A stretch of DNA of 64,000 nucleotides from Sporomusa silvacetica DSM 10669 (lineage in GTDB: Bacteria > Bacillota > Negativicutes > Sporomusales > Sporomusaceae): the NCBI RefSeq assembly GCF_002257705.1, contig NZ_LSLK01000109.1, positions 1-64,000 of the forward strand, written 5' to 3'. The position numbers and the translations under genes are program-made. How positions within the stretch are numbered: position 1 is the stretch's first letter; every line of letters begins with the position of its first letter. Under the pieces are notes generated by a model. It did no database searches and was not told the origin of the DNA. It saw only the letters and a program-made list of their open reading frames with translations. Positions 35,023 to 44,897 of the stretch are shown piece by piece.

Positions 35023-36201
35023 GTGTTTTTGGCAAAAGACGAAATTAACAATTTGGTAGAAGCAAAATTTGACGAGATTGTAGCGCTGCGCAGGCAGTTA
35101 CATAGATTTCCGGAAATCAGCGGAAAAGAATTCAATACTCAGGGCACTATTTTGACAGACTTGCAAAAATTGGGTTTAGAGCCGCAATCCATTGCCGGCA
35201 CTGGTGTAATCGTCAACATTCGCGGCAGCAGGCCGGGGAAAAAGGTGGCGATACGTGCGGATATGGACGCGCTGCCTATTAACGATGAGTGTGGGCAGTC
35301 GTACCAGTCCCAGAACCAGGGCGTCTGCCATGCCTGTGGTCACGACGGGCATATGGCGATAGTGCTTGGTGTAGCTCGGGTACTGAAACAGTTGAAGAAT
35401 GATTTTCCCGGTGAGGTGCGGTTGCTATTTCAGCCTAGTGAAGAAGCGGGTCCAGGCGGTGCCAGGGATTTAATTGAAGCAGGTGCTTTGGCTGGAGTGG
35501 ACTATATTATTGGTGCTCATCTATGGCAGCCGCTGCAAGCCGGAACAATTGGTATCTCTTACGGGAGGATGCTGGCAGCAGTGGGCAAGTTTACAATAAA
35601 AATACTGGGTAAAGGTGGACACGGATCTCTGCCGCATCAGACTGTTGATCCGATACTTGTTGGAACACAGTTAGCGCTTGCTTTACATACTATTGTGAGT
35701 CGGAATATTGACCCATTAGAAGCGACAGTGTTGTCACTCGGCATGCTCAGAGCTGGTGATACTTTTAATATTATTCCGGATACCGCTGTTCTTGAAGGAA
35801 CAGTGCGCTGCTTTGAACAAACCGTTATGGATTTGATTTTTCAACGCATCGATGATCTGGCCAAGGGTATTTGCACTGCCTATGGAGCAGACTACCGGTT
35901 GGAAAGAAGCCAAGGACCGTCCGCTCTTAAAAATGTCCCGGAGGTTGTCAATTTTATTCAAGCGGCGGGACAGAAAGTTTTGGGTAAGGAAAACGTTATT
36001 GAGGTGCAGCCAGTGATGATTAGTGATGATTATGCCCTGTATTTGCAGCAGGTTCCCGGCGCTTATTTTTTTGTAGGCAGTGGCAACAGCCAAAAGGGGA
36101 TTGGGTATCCGCATCACCATCCTAAATTTGATATAGATGAAACAAGTTTAAAATACGGTGTGGAAATTATGACCAGAGCGGCCTTAAAACTGCTGGCATA
36201 A
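35023..36201 (+). CDS. M20D-family amidohydrolase (N-acyl amino acid deacylase)
   Basis: 392 aa. Metal-binding CHACGHDGHMA (about 104-114) and QPSEEAGPGG (about 139-148) identify the M20D hippurate-hydrolase/N-acetyl-cysteine-deacetylase group; the lid domain and C-terminal HHHPKFDID are present. It probably removes an acyl group from a sulfur amino acid brought in by MetQIN. Start is GTG 35023 or TTG 35029, behind AGGATGGTGAG. No signal peptide. Confidence 0.9.
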   Translation: MFLAKDEINNLVEAKFDEIVALRRQLHRFPEISGKEFNTQGTILTDLQKLGLEPQSIAGTGVIVNIRGSRPGKKVAIRADMDALPINDECGQSYQSQNQGVCHACGHDGHMAIVLGVARVLKQLKNDFPGEVRLLFQPSEEAGPGGARDLIEAGALAGVDYIIGAHLWQPLQAGTIGISYGRMLAAVGKFTIKILGKGGHGSLPHQTVDPILVGTQLALALHTIVSRNIDPLEATVLSLGMLRAGDTFNIIPDTAVLEGTVRCFEQTVMDLIFQRIDDLAKGICTAYGADYRLERSQGPSALKNVPEVVNFIQAAGQKVLGKENVIEVQPVMISDDYALYLQQVPGAYFFVGSGNSQKGIGYPHHHPKFDIDETSLKYGVEIMTRAALKLLA

Positions 36202-36245
36202 CCATACTTAAAGTTTTAAGAAATTTAGCAAGGGAGAGAATGAAA

Positions 36246-37088
36246 ATGAATAAAAGGAAAATATCCATGTTGACCAAATTTTTGCTCATGATAACCACTG
36301 CTGTTTTCCTGGCGGGATGCTCCAATTCTGACAAACAGCCTACTTCCGGTAATCAACCGGTACAGCAAAGAACCCAAATTAAGTTAGGAGTAACTCCTTC
36401 TGTTTCGGAAGAGGTGATTCGTAAAGTAAAAGAGGTGGCCGCTAAAGACGGCCTAGATATCGAAGTAATCGTATTCAGTGATTATACTCAAGTAAATCGT
36501 GCGTTGGCAGAAAAGCAACTAGATGCGAACTCATTTCAACACACGGGTTTCTTTGAAAATGATAAAAAAACTCATAATTTGGATTTGGTGAAAATCGCCG
36601 ATACCTATACATTACCTGCTGCTATTTATTCGAAGAAAATCAAAAATGTTTCCGAACTTCCTGACGGCGCGACAGTAGCCCTGGCAGGTGATCCTGCCAA
36701 TACGGCTCGAGGGTTGTATCTGTTTGAAAAAGCAGGGTGGATAAAATTGCGTGAAGGTGCCGGTGTAAAGGCAACGGTTCGAGATATTGTAGACAATCCT
36801 AAAAAATTAAAATTCAAAGAAATGGATCAGGCAATGGTTCTGCCAATGTTGGGCGAAGTAGATGCTGCAGCAGTGAATTCAAATTTTGCATTGGCTGCTG
36901 GGCTAAATCCACAGAAGGATGGACTCGTGGCTGAAGATGCCAATGGCCCTTGGGTAAATCTGCTCGCAGTGCGGACAGCAGAAAAGGATGATCCTGTATT
37001 TCAAAAATTGGTCAAGGCATTTCGCTCAGCGGAAGTGAAGCAGTTTATCAATGATAAGTATAAGGGATCGGTGCTGGCAAGCTGGTAA
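36246..37088 (+). CDS. metQ: MetQ, methionine-binding lipoprotein (NlpA family)
   Basis: 280 aa. Lipobox LAGC near residue 24, then the NlpA fold: KLGVTPSVSEEVIRKVKEVA, FQHTGFFEN, PADPANTARGLYL-like segment (AGDPANTARGLYL) and VNLLAVRTAEKDDP. It binds methionine or its derivatives for MetNI. ATG 36246 has better spacing to AGGGAG than ATG 36240. Confidence 0.92.
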   Translation: MNKRKISMLTKFLLMITTAVFLAGCSNSDKQPTSGNQPVQQRTQIKLGVTPSVSEEVIRKVKEVAAKDGLDIEVIVFSDYTQVNRALAEKQLDANSFQHTGFFENDKKTHNLDLVKIADTYTLPAAIYSKKIKNVSELPDGATVALAGDPANTARGLYLFEKAGWIKLREGAGVKATVRDIVDNPKKLKFKEMDQAMVLPMLGEVDAAAVNSNFALAAGLNPQKDGLVAEDANGPWVNLLAVRTAEKDDPVFQKLVKAFRSAEVKQFINDKYKGSVLASW

Positions 37089-37102
37089 AAGGAGGTTAGC
37101 CT

Positions 37103-37780
37103 GTGCTGGAAACGTTATTTATAAAGAATTTCACCGAAAATGGTGAGTTATATCTAGAGTCCTTAGCCGCTACCCTGCAAATGGTGGTTAGTGCTTTAAT
37201 TATTGCAGCGATTCTTGGTTTTTTGATAGGTGTACTTTTGGTAATTACCAGGGAAGGACACCTTTCGGAAAATGCGAAAGTATTTCAATTTTTAAATGTG
37301 GTTGTCAATGCAATGCGGTCCATGCCTTTTATCATTCTGATGGTCGCAATCATGCCTCTGACAAAAGTAATGGCCGGTACTACGATTGGAGTACAGGGCG
37401 CAATCGTACCACTTGTTGCATTTTCCGCTCCTTTCATTGCACGCTTAACCGAGTCGGCTTTGTTGGAAGTTGATCCAGGGGTTATTGAAGCATTTAAAGC
37501 CATGGGAGCCAGCAGAAGGCAAATCATACTATCTGTTATGCTTAAAGAAGCTTTGCCGGGGTTGATCTTGGCATTGACTGTTGCAACAATCGGGCTGGTT
37601 GGTGCAACCGCCATGGCAGGTGTCGTAGGTGCCGGAGGATTAGGTGATTTGGCGCTCAGATATGGTTATCAGCGCTGGAACCCGGAAGTTATGTTTGGCT
37701 GCGTTTTTATTATATGGGGTATGGTGCAGGGGATTCAATCTATAGGAAACTATCTTTCGAAATCCCTTCGCCGAAAATAA
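37103..37780 (+). CDS. metI: MetI, methionine ABC transporter permease
   Basis: 225 aa, five membrane helices, MetI family: MRSMPFIILMVAIMPLTK, IVPLVAFSAPFIARLTESAL, and the coupling loop EAFKAMGASRRQIILSVMLK. GTG 37103 follows AAAGGAGG and the gene lies 14 bases after metQ. Confidence 0.94.
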   Translation: MLETLFIKNFTENGELYLESLAATLQMVVSALIIAAILGFLIGVLLVITREGHLSENAKVFQFLNVVVNAMRSMPFIILMVAIMPLTKVMAGTTIGVQGAIVPLVAFSAPFIARLTESALLEVDPGVIEAFKAMGASRRQIILSVMLKEALPGLILALTVATIGLVGATAMAGVVGAGGLGDLALRYGYQRWNPEVMFGCVFIIWGMVQGIQSIGNYLSKSLRRK

Positions 37781-37811
37781 ATAGTTTGAAACGAAGGTTC
37801 GGTGAAACGGC

Positions 37812-38888
37812 ATGATTGTTATGAAGAATATCTCCAAAATATATTCACGCGGGGATAAAAAAGTGGAAGCGCTGCGAAGTGCAAATCTAACCGTAAACCA
37901 AGGCGAAATTTTTGGTATTGTAGGCTATAGCGGTGCCGGAAAAAGTACCTTGCTGCGTTGTATTAACATGTTGGAAAGACCGACAACAGGCATCGTTAAA
38001 ATCAGGGACATGGAGATGACCTCCCTGAATGATACCCAACTGCAACAGGCGCGAAGAAAGATCGGCATGATTTTTCAACATTTTAATCTGCTATCATCAA
38101 GTACTGTTTTTATGAATGTGGCTGCACCGCTCCGTTTGACTAATACACCCAAAAAAGAAATCGAAAAAAAAGTGTCTGAACTGCTCAACCTTGTCGGGTT
38201 GTCTGAGCAAGCTAGCGCCTACCCGTCGCAATTATCTGGTGGTCAAAAACAACGGGTAGGTATTGCTAGATCCTTAGCCAATGAACCGGAAATTTTGCTG
38301 TGCGATGAAGCTACTTCCGCTCTTGATCCTGAGACCACCGATTCCATTTTGGAATTGCTTATGGCTATTAACCGGCAATTGAATTTGACGATTGTTTTAG
38401 TTACGCATGAAATGAATGTAATAAAAAAAATATGTGACCGGGTCGCAGTAATGGAGAAAGGCTTAATTATTGAACAGGGACATGTAATTGATTTATTTAC
38501 AAGGCCCCAAACGCCAACTGCGAAAAAATTTATTAGTACGATCATTGATACACAACTTCCTGATAAAATCCTGGAAATAGTAAAGAATCAGTCCATACCT
38601 GGCCTACTTGCCAGGGTCGGTTTTGTTGGAGATGTTGGCGCTGCGCCGCTTTTAGCCAATTTGTCAAGTCAGTTTCACATTCAACCGAACATCCTCTATG
38701 GAAATATTATCGAGGTGAAAAACACCATTTGCGGCAGTCTTATTGTCAATTTTATCGGACAGCACGACAAAATCTTGAAAGTGATAAGGCATTTAGAAAA
38801 GTACGGATTGCAAGCAGAAATATTGCTGGATGTGAAGCAATCGGAGGTTATAACGGAGAAGAGCTTTGTCGAGCGGATTTCTGTCTAA
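37812..38888 (+). CDS. metN: MetN, methionine ABC transporter ATPase with NIL domain
   Basis: 358 aa. ATPase with GYSGAGKST, QLSGGQKQR and ILLCDEATSALDPET, followed by the C-terminal NIL regulatory domain (about 275-350) that binds methionine and inhibits transport when the cell is replete. The gene order Q-I-N differs from the common N-I-Q. Confidence 0.95.
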   Translation: MIVMKNISKIYSRGDKKVEALRSANLTVNQGEIFGIVGYSGAGKSTLLRCINMLERPTTGIVKIRDMEMTSLNDTQLQQARRKIGMIFQHFNLLSSSTVFMNVAAPLRLTNTPKKEIEKKVSELLNLVGLSEQASAYPSQLSGGQKQRVGIARSLANEPEILLCDEATSALDPETTDSILELLMAINRQLNLTIVLVTHEMNVIKKICDRVAVMEKGLIIEQGHVIDLFTRPQTPTAKKFISTIIDTQLPDKILEIVKNQSIPGLLARVGFVGDVGAAPLLANLSSQFHIQPNILYGNIIEVKNTICGSLIVNFIGQHDKILKVIRHLEKYGLQAEILLDVKQSEVITEKSFVERISV

Positions 38889-38913
38889 AGCAGCGGCGAA
38901 GGGATGGTAGTAG

Positions 38914-40113
38914 ATGACTAAGTTCAATCAATCCGTTCAGGAACAAAGTATGCTTTCCCAGCGGATTCAAAATATCGATTTTCCGGTTTTCGGCAGAATA
39001 GCTGCGCTTGCGCGCAATAAGGATGTTATTCGTCTTGATGCCGGAGAGCCAGATTTTCCGGCTCCCGCACTTATAAAAGATGCAGCAGTGGCAGCAATCG
39101 CCGCTGATTACAATCAATATGCGCCGGTACCGGGGCTGGAAGAACTGCGCCGGGGCATAGCCGCTAAAATCCAGGAAAGAGAAGGAATGGTGTTCGAGCC
39201 ACTTTCGCAAATTACCGTATGCTGTGGAGCTACGGAAGGTCTCGCCGCCGCTTTTTTGGCAATTGTTAATCCCGGCGATGAAGTCATTCTGCTTGAGCCG
39301 GCGTATACGGTTTATACCCCCGATGTTTTGTTGTGTGGCGGGAGTCCGGTCTATGTAAAGCTGAGTCCGCCGGAATTCCGTATTGAACGGCATAAATTGG
39401 AGGCTGCAGTATCGCCTCGTACAAAAGCAATTATTATAAATTCGCCGCACAATCCAACTGGGAGGATCTATAGTCAGGAGGAATTGTCCGTTATTGCCGA
39501 ATTTTGCCTACGTCATAATCTGATTGCCATAACCGACGAAGTCTATGAAGAACTTACATATGATGGTGTTAAAATGGAACGGCTGTGGAAAATTCCCGGT
39601 ATGGAAGAGCGAACCATCATCGTAAGTGGTTTTTCTAAAACATTTAGCGTGACAGGGTGGCGGTTGGGGTATGTTGTTGCTCCCGTGTTGCTAAGTCGGG
39701 GTGTTCAGCTGGCACATAATTATTTGACGGTGGGAACGGCTGCCCCACTCCAGCGGGCAGCCGTTACAGCCTCGCAAATGCCTGCGGATTATTATCGGAC
39801 TTTAGCGGCACTGTTGCAGCAGCGACGGGATATATTACTGGATGGTCTTAGAAAGGTTGGTTTTGAGTGCAGGTGCCCGCAGGGTGGATATTTCATTCTT
39901 GCCGATTGCAGCCGTTTCGGCTGGCAGGACGACTGGTCATTGGCTCAATACCTGATTGAAGAAATTGGGGTGGCGGCGATACCACTATCCGGGTTTTATA
40001 AGAAATATCCGGCTGATAATCCGGTCTTTCTCCGCTTTGCCTTCTGCAAGCGGGAAGAGACTATTCGCACCGCAGTCGAAAGACTGCAACGCTTAAAATT
40101 AAAAGTAAAATAG
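38914..40113 (+). CDS. Class I/II aminotransferase (methionine-type likely)
   Basis: 399 aa, PLP fold type I. LDAGEPDFPAPALI, INSPHNPTGRIYS, ITDEVYEEL and the PLP lysine in VSGFSKTFSVTGWRLGY are intact. Close families include aspartate, methionine (YbdL-like) and kynurenine aminotransferases. In this operon it could interconvert methionine and 4-methylthio-2-oxobutanoate, an inference from neighbours. ATG 38914 follows AAGGGATGG. Confidence 0.9.
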   Translation: MTKFNQSVQEQSMLSQRIQNIDFPVFGRIAALARNKDVIRLDAGEPDFPAPALIKDAAVAAIAADYNQYAPVPGLEELRRGIAAKIQEREGMVFEPLSQITVCCGATEGLAAAFLAIVNPGDEVILLEPAYTVYTPDVLLCGGSPVYVKLSPPEFRIERHKLEAAVSPRTKAIIINSPHNPTGRIYSQEELSVIAEFCLRHNLIAITDEVYEELTYDGVKMERLWKIPGMEERTIIVSGFSKTFSVTGWRLGYVVAPVLLSRGVQLAHNYLTVGTAAPLQRAAVTASQMPADYYRTLAALLQQRRDILLDGLRKVGFECRCPQGGYFILADCSRFGWQDDWSLAQYLIEEIGVAAIPLSGFYKKYPADNPVFLRFAFCKREETIRTAVERLQRLKLKVK

Positions 40114-40128
40114 AAAGAAGGATGCAGC

Positions 40129-41535
40129 ATGCCGCATTATGAACCACTGAATACTGCTGCTTTAGCGGAAATAATGGCTATTGTTGGAGATAAGTATGTT
40201 CTTGTCGGTCCTGATATACCTGAGGAATATACGCGTGATGCATGGACGCCACCAGGCCCGCCGCGTTATCCGGAGGCGGTCGTTTTCCCGGCCAATACGG
40301 AGGAGGTTGCTGCGATTGTTCGGTCGGCTAATCGCCGACTCTTTCCGGTGGTTCCCCGAGGCGGCGGCACTGGACTGTCAGGGGGGACAGTGCCGGTTTA
40401 TGGTGGCGTTATTGTGGATTTGTCACGTATGAACCAGATTATAAAAATTGATCCTAAAGCGCGGTATATTGTCGCAGAGCCGGCGGTACTGACACTGGAT
40501 ATACAAAAGGAGGCGGCCAAGCACGGACTTCTTTACGCAGGAGATCCGAGCAGCGATGATTGCGTCATTGGCGGCAATGTGGCAACCAATGCTGGTGGCA
40601 ACCGCGCTGTGAAATACGGCGTTACTGCCGACCAGATTTATGAGCTGGAAATTGTAACACCGCAGGGTGAAATTGTTAATTTAGGTGGACGTCTCAAGAA
40701 AAATTCCACTGGTTATGGCCTGGTGAAGCTGATTATCGGTTCAGAAGGAACTTTGGGAATTGTCACCCGTATTACTTTAAAATTGAATCGCCTAGCTCCG
40801 ATCTTCACAACCTCCCTTGCATTGTTTCCTAATTTCAGCGATGCTGCCGCCGCTGTAACGGTTATTTTGGATGACCCATTGCTGGATCCTATTTCTCTGG
40901 AAATTATTGATCAAAAGACAATGGCTGCATTGGCAAGATATCGCGAAGACTGGCGTTTTTCCGAGCAAGGCGGCGATTGCCTGATCATTCAATTGGAGGC
41001 CAAGGATGAAGGTGAGCAGGCTGAAAAGCAAAATCAGCTTGCGGCTATTATTCAGAAAGCAGGCGGTATTCATCTTCACCCGGACAGCGAGAAAGTCTGG
41101 CAGGCTAGACGTGAGTTTGGTAAAGCCATTCAAGCGGAAAGCTCCGTACTAGGCATTGAGGATGTTGTAGTACCTGTCGACGAACTACCGGACTTTTCAG
41201 CTCAGCTATATAAAATTGCCCAGACAGTCGGCCTTGAGGTGCGGATTGCCGGACACGCGGGCGACGGCAATGTTCATATTCAAATACTCCCTGGGGATAC
41301 GCCTGAACCGGAATGGGAGAGCAAATTCCATCATTTCACACAGATACTTCACTCCGACGTATATAGCCGCGGCGGGAGAATTTCGGGTGAACATGGGATT
41401 GGTGTAAAACGCAAGCAATATTTTCTTGAACATGTTAATCCGGTTGAACTTGAACTGATGAAGTCTGTCAAAAAGAGCTTTGATCCGCAGGGTATTTTAA
41501 ATCCCGGCAAGATTTTTGATATTGCCGGGATTTAA
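40129..41535 (+). CDS. FAD-linked 2-hydroxyacid dehydrogenase (GlcD/D-lactate dehydrogenase family)
   Basis: 468 aa. FAD_binding_4 domain with VPRGGGTGLSGGTVP and GGNVATNAGGNRAVKYG, then a C-terminal FAD-oxidase domain with AGHAGDGNVHIQ and SGEHGIGVKRK. It oxidises a D-2-hydroxyacid. Next to an aminotransferase and MetQIN, the methionine hydroxy analogue (2-hydroxy-4-methylthiobutanoate) is an attractive but untested substrate. No separate GlcF or Etf partner gene is adjacent. Confidence 0.9.
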   Translation: MPHYEPLNTAALAEIMAIVGDKYVLVGPDIPEEYTRDAWTPPGPPRYPEAVVFPANTEEVAAIVRSANRRLFPVVPRGGGTGLSGGTVPVYGGVIVDLSRMNQIIKIDPKARYIVAEPAVLTLDIQKEAAKHGLLYAGDPSSDDCVIGGNVATNAGGNRAVKYGVTADQIYELEIVTPQGEIVNLGGRLKKNSTGYGLVKLIIGSEGTLGIVTRITLKLNRLAPIFTTSLALFPNFSDAAAAVTVILDDPLLDPISLEIIDQKTMAALARYREDWRFSEQGGDCLIIQLEAKDEGEQAEKQNQLAAIIQKAGGIHLHPDSEKVWQARREFGKAIQAESSVLGIEDVVVPVDELPDFSAQLYKIAQTVGLEVRIAGHAGDGNVHIQILPGDTPEPEWESKFHHFTQILHSDVYSRGGRISGEHGIGVKRKQYFLEHVNPVELELMKSVKKSFDPQGILNPGKIFDIAGI

Positions 41536-41576
41536 AATTGGAAATATAAAGTGGTAAAAAAAGTATACAAAAAAGC

Positions 41577-41604
41577 TTGCATTTTTCATTTAATTAAGTA
41601 TAAT
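41577..41604 (+). promoter_or_regulatory. Promoter of the NifK3 operon
   Basis: TTGCAT (41577-41582), 16-base spacer, TATAAT (41599-41604). Leader N starts 20 bases downstream. Confidence 0.75.
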
Positions 41605-41623
41605 AAAAGAAAAACTTTATATA

Positions 41624-41698
41624 TGCTGATTGGTTATTAAACTAAAGGCTGGCGGGATATCCTTAGGACAAACGAGATATCTTACCAGCTTTTTTGTA
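41624..41698 (+). promoter_or_regulatory. Recurrent attenuator-like leader, copy N (first of a tandem)
   Basis: CTGATTGG, P1 GGTT-ATTA-AACT with G-T pairing, AAGGCTGG, hairpin GGCTGG...CCAGCT and TTTTTTG. An AAGGAGG ribosome site follows without a start codon, as if a first gene had been lost. Confidence 0.78.
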
Positions 41699-41753
41699 TT
41701 CATAAGGAGGTGTTTTCTTACCATTAAGCATATAAAAGTCATCCCTATTACAG

Positions 41754-41823
41754 GGCTGATCAGTAAATTATCTGAAGGCCACAGAAATAGCTAGCTATTT
41801 CCTGTGGCCTTATATTTTTTTTT
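41754..41823 (+). promoter_or_regulatory. Recurrent attenuator-like leader, copy O (second of a tandem)
   Basis: CTGATCAGT, P1 CAG...CTG, AAGGCCACAGAAATAGCT pairing with AGCTATTTC-CTGTGGCCTT, then ATATTTTTTTTT. The last T lies just before the NifK3 ribosome site CGAGGTG. Confidence 0.82.
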
Positions 41824-41835
41824 CGAGGTGATGAA

Positions 41836-43152
41836 ATGGCGCAGTATATTGAACAGGTACGACATGTATGTTCGCTAGGGGCTTTGCAATCAGTGCTGGC
41901 CATTGAACGGGCGGTGCCTATTTTGCATGCCGGACCCGGTTGCGGGCAAAAGTTATGGGGTGCTCTAGGTTTTCAAAATGGCTGCCAAGGCTCCGGTTAT
42001 GTTGGCGGTCACTCGGTTCCCTGCACGAACATTGGTGAGAAAGAGGTTATTTTTGGTGGTAATGAGAGACTAAGAGATATTGTCGATAATTCTTTAAAAA
42101 TTATTGATGCCGATTTATTTGTGGTTGTCACCGGCTGCACCTCCGACATTGTCGGTGATGATGTAGGTGAGGTGACCAGGCGATTTCAGGAGCAAGGTAA
42201 ACCTGTCGTATATGCCGAAACAGGCGGCTTTAAAGGGACTAATTTTTTCGGGCATGAATTAGTAATTGATTCCATCATTGACCAATATTTGCAGCCTGCG
42301 AAAGATGTGCAGGCTGGTCTTGTAAATATTTGGTCGGTGGTTCCTTTCCATGATGCCTTTTGGGTAGGAAATCTGAAGGAACTTGAGAGTTTAATTTCAG
42401 AAATTGGTTTGACGCCAAATGTCATATTTGGTCCGGGAAAAGGTCTGGCATCACTGAATAAAGTGCCGCAGGCACAGTTCAATCTGCTGATTTCCCCCTG
42501 GGTTGGTTTAAAAAATGTGCGGCACTTGGAGGAAAAATTTAAAACGCCCTATTTGCATTACCCAGTATTGCCGATAGGTCCGACTGAGACTGCGAAATTT
42601 CTCCGTACAGTAGGTAAGTATGCGGGCATAGAAGAAAAACGGGTTGAAAAGGTAATTAGCAGACATGAGGCCGATTATTACTACTACATCGAGCGTTCGG
42701 CTGATGTACTGCTTGAGACTAGATTACTGCCCCGGAGATTTGTAACCATTACCGACAGTTTTTATGCATTAGGTGTTTCTAAGTTCCTGGTTAATGATTT
42801 GGGGCTTTTGCCAGAGACACAGTACATTACCGATGGAGTCACTGAAGAGTATCAGGAGAATATCGCGGCAGAGTTCCAGAACTTTGTCGATGGCATTACT
42901 GCTAACGTGGTTTTTACCAATGATGGAGGAGTAGCGCATGAGGATATCCGGAAGATTAAATTCCGTGGCCGTCCTTTAATTTTAGGCAGTTCGTGGGATA
43001 AAGCGCTGGCTAAAGAACTCAATGGATATCAGCTATCGGTATCCATGCCGGTCAGCGACAGATTGGCTTTAAACCGTGCGTATACTGGTTATCAGGGAGC
43101 ATTACGGTTGACAGAAGATATTTATTCGCTGGTATTGGCTGATTTTCAGTAA
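41836..43152 (+). CDS. Nitrogenase-like component-1 beta subunit 3
   Basis: 438 aa, paralogue of 27751. Cysteines at 12 (RHVCSLG), 36 (AGPGCG) and 100 (VTGCTSDIVGDD) match the P-cluster ligands; VPC62 is conserved. Unusually the matching alpha gene does not follow: two permeases and two binding proteins come first and alpha-3 is at 47434. ATG follows CGAGGTGATGAA. Confidence 0.88.
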   Translation: MAQYIEQVRHVCSLGALQSVLAIERAVPILHAGPGCGQKLWGALGFQNGCQGSGYVGGHSVPCTNIGEKEVIFGGNERLRDIVDNSLKIIDADLFVVVTGCTSDIVGDDVGEVTRRFQEQGKPVVYAETGGFKGTNFFGHELVIDSIIDQYLQPAKDVQAGLVNIWSVVPFHDAFWVGNLKELESLISEIGLTPNVIFGPGKGLASLNKVPQAQFNLLISPWVGLKNVRHLEEKFKTPYLHYPVLPIGPTETAKFLRTVGKYAGIEEKRVEKVISRHEADYYYYIERSADVLLETRLLPRRFVTITDSFYALGVSKFLVNDLGLLPETQYITDGVTEEYQENIAAEFQNFVDGITANVVFTNDGGVAHEDIRKIKFRGRPLILGSSWDKALAKELNGYQLSVSMPVSDRLALNRAYTGYQGALRLTEDIYSLVLADFQ

Positions 43153-43195
43153 GCCTATACGGCACGCTCACTATAGCGCTAGGAGGCTTGGCAGT

Positions 43196-43981
43196 GTGAA
43201 CGAGTATATTAAAGAAGCGAAAGAGCATTTAATTGATGTGTCTGGTATTGTGACATTTTTTGCTCTGTGGGAAATACTACCGCGTATTGGGATTGTGGAC
43301 GGACAATTTATACCGCCTTTGTCTGAGGTATTGCAAACATTATGGCAGTTGACTGCTGGAGGAATGCTGTTTTTGCACATTGCGGCCAGTTTGCAGCGAA
43401 CTTTAATTGGTTTGGCATTGGCCGTAGGGACTGGCTTGCCTTTAGGTTTTCTGTTGGGAGGTGTTTATCCTAAGTTATCTCGGCAGCTGCGACCCTTGCT
43501 GCGCATGCTGGGGCAGATTAACGGATTTTCGCTGTTTCCCATTTTTATTCTATTCTTTGGGATTGGTGAAGGGGCAAAAGTCAGCATTATTTTCTGGTCA
43601 AGTATTTGGCCTATTTTATTTACTACAATTGCCGGCATTAAGCAGATTGATCCCTTATTGATAAAAAGTGCTCGTTCTATGGGGGCCAGCAGGGCAATTA
43701 TTTTTTGGAAGGTAATTTTACCAGGAGCGGCACCTGTCATTTTTACCGGGGTGCGTACTGGTGCAACCCATGCATTTCTCATGTTGATGGCTGCTGAGGT
43801 TATTGGTGCTAGTGCCGGGTTAGGCTGGCTGATTCACAACTCGGCCATGAACAGCGTTATCCCTCGTCTCTTTGCAGGAGTTATCAGCATTGCTGTTCTC
43901 GGAGCCGCAATAACCTATGTATTGCATTACTTGGAAGAACTGTTAATTGACTGGAAGCCGGTTTCTAGAAATGAAAGTTAA
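43196..43981 (+). CDS. NitT/TauT-type permease 2
   Basis: 261 aa, six membrane helices, WEILPRIGIVDGQF near the N-terminus and coupling segment KSARSMGASRAIIFWKVILP. GTG 43196 follows TAGGAGGCTTGGCA. Part of the NifK3 operon; no ATPase gene is adjacent. Confidence 0.9.
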   Translation: MNEYIKEAKEHLIDVSGIVTFFALWEILPRIGIVDGQFIPPLSEVLQTLWQLTAGGMLFLHIAASLQRTLIGLALAVGTGLPLGFLLGGVYPKLSRQLRPLLRMLGQINGFSLFPIFILFFGIGEGAKVSIIFWSSIWPILFTTIAGIKQIDPLLIKSARSMGASRAIIFWKVILPGAAPVIFTGVRTGATHAFLMLMAAEVIGASAGLGWLIHNSAMNSVIPRLFAGVISIAVLGAAITYVLHYLEELLIDWKPVSRNES

Positions 43982-44024
43982 TTCACAGTTTTACTAATTT
44001 GTCGTGAATAGAGGAGGGAGCAGT

Positions 44025-44858
44025 ATGGAAGGAACGTTAAAGAAAGTAGTCCTAAAAACCAAGGGAGGAGGTGAATACGGTAAGGCGCTTTCAGGGGTTC
44101 GGAGTTTACTAGTTGATAATTTGTCCATTATTGTATTTCTTATTATTTGGGAAGCAGCTCCTAGGGTGGGACTGGTACCACAAACGTTTATTTCGCCGCC
44201 TTCCATAGTATTAAGTACCCTATGGGATTTGGTGGCAGACGGCGTCTTGCTCATCCATGTAAAAGCCAGTCTGCTTAGGGCGGTATTCGGTTTTGTGCTG
44301 GCAGCGGTGATTGGTATTCCGCTGGGCTTCTTTTTAGGCGGCGGATTTAGGTTATTTGAACGCATTGTGACACCGCTGTTGCGCTTATTGGCTGAGGTAA
44401 ATCCCTTCTCGCTGTTTCCGGTATTCATTTTGATATTCGGTATTGGTGAAATATCTAAAGTTTCAATGATTTTTTGGGTGTGCTTATGGCCAATTTTGCT
44501 TAATACGATTACCGGTGTAAAGAATGTGGATGAGTTATTGATAAAATCCGCCCGCTCTATGGGGGTAAAGGCTGTAGACATGTTCTTCAAAGTAGTGCTG
44601 CCTGCGGCATCTCCTGGCATATTTCACGGCTTGAAAACAAGTTGTAATACTGCATTTTTTATGCTGATTGCCGCTGAAATGATTGGTGCCAGCAGTGGTT
44701 TGGGGTGGCTAGTGTTTAATGCCCAGAACAATTATCAAATTCCGAAGTTGTTTGCAACTACAGTCACGATATCTGCACTAGGGCTTTCGCTTAATTATTT
44801 GTTTACAGAACTGGAACGCCGAATCATTAATTGGAAAGAAAGTGAGCCTGATTACTAA
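44025..44858 (+). CDS. NitT/TauT-type permease 3
   Basis: 277 aa. WEAAPRVGLVPQTF and the coupling segment KSARSMGVKAVDMFFKVVLP. It differs clearly from permease 2, so the two may form a heterodimer rather than being recent duplicates. ATG 44025 follows GAGGAGGGAG. Confidence 0.9.
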   Translation: MEGTLKKVVLKTKGGGEYGKALSGVRSLLVDNLSIIVFLIIWEAAPRVGLVPQTFISPPSIVLSTLWDLVADGVLLIHVKASLLRAVFGFVLAAVIGIPLGFFLGGGFRLFERIVTPLLRLLAEVNPFSLFPVFILIFGIGEISKVSMIFWVCLWPILLNTITGVKNVDELLIKSARSMGVKAVDMFFKVVLPAASPGIFHGLKTSCNTAFFMLIAAEMIGASSGLGWLVFNAQNNYQIPKLFATTVTISALGLSLNYLFTELERRIINWKESEPDY

Positions 44859-44897
44859 TATTTGTATCAATAGTAAAAATAAAGGAGGCTACCTATT

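Larger units (their letters stand above)
41536..41835 (+). other. Tandem-leader intergenic region before NifK3
   Basis: Promoter, leader N, a ribosome-site-like AAGGAGG (41704-41710) with no gene behind it, then leader O. No coding sequence. Confidence 0.7.

Noticed and set aside
41704..41735. Five-codon peptides after leaders N and P (GTG TTT TCT TAC CAT TAA and its counterpart)
   Set aside because: The GTG is part of the ribosome site itself and spacing is impossible; conservation is explained by the duplication.
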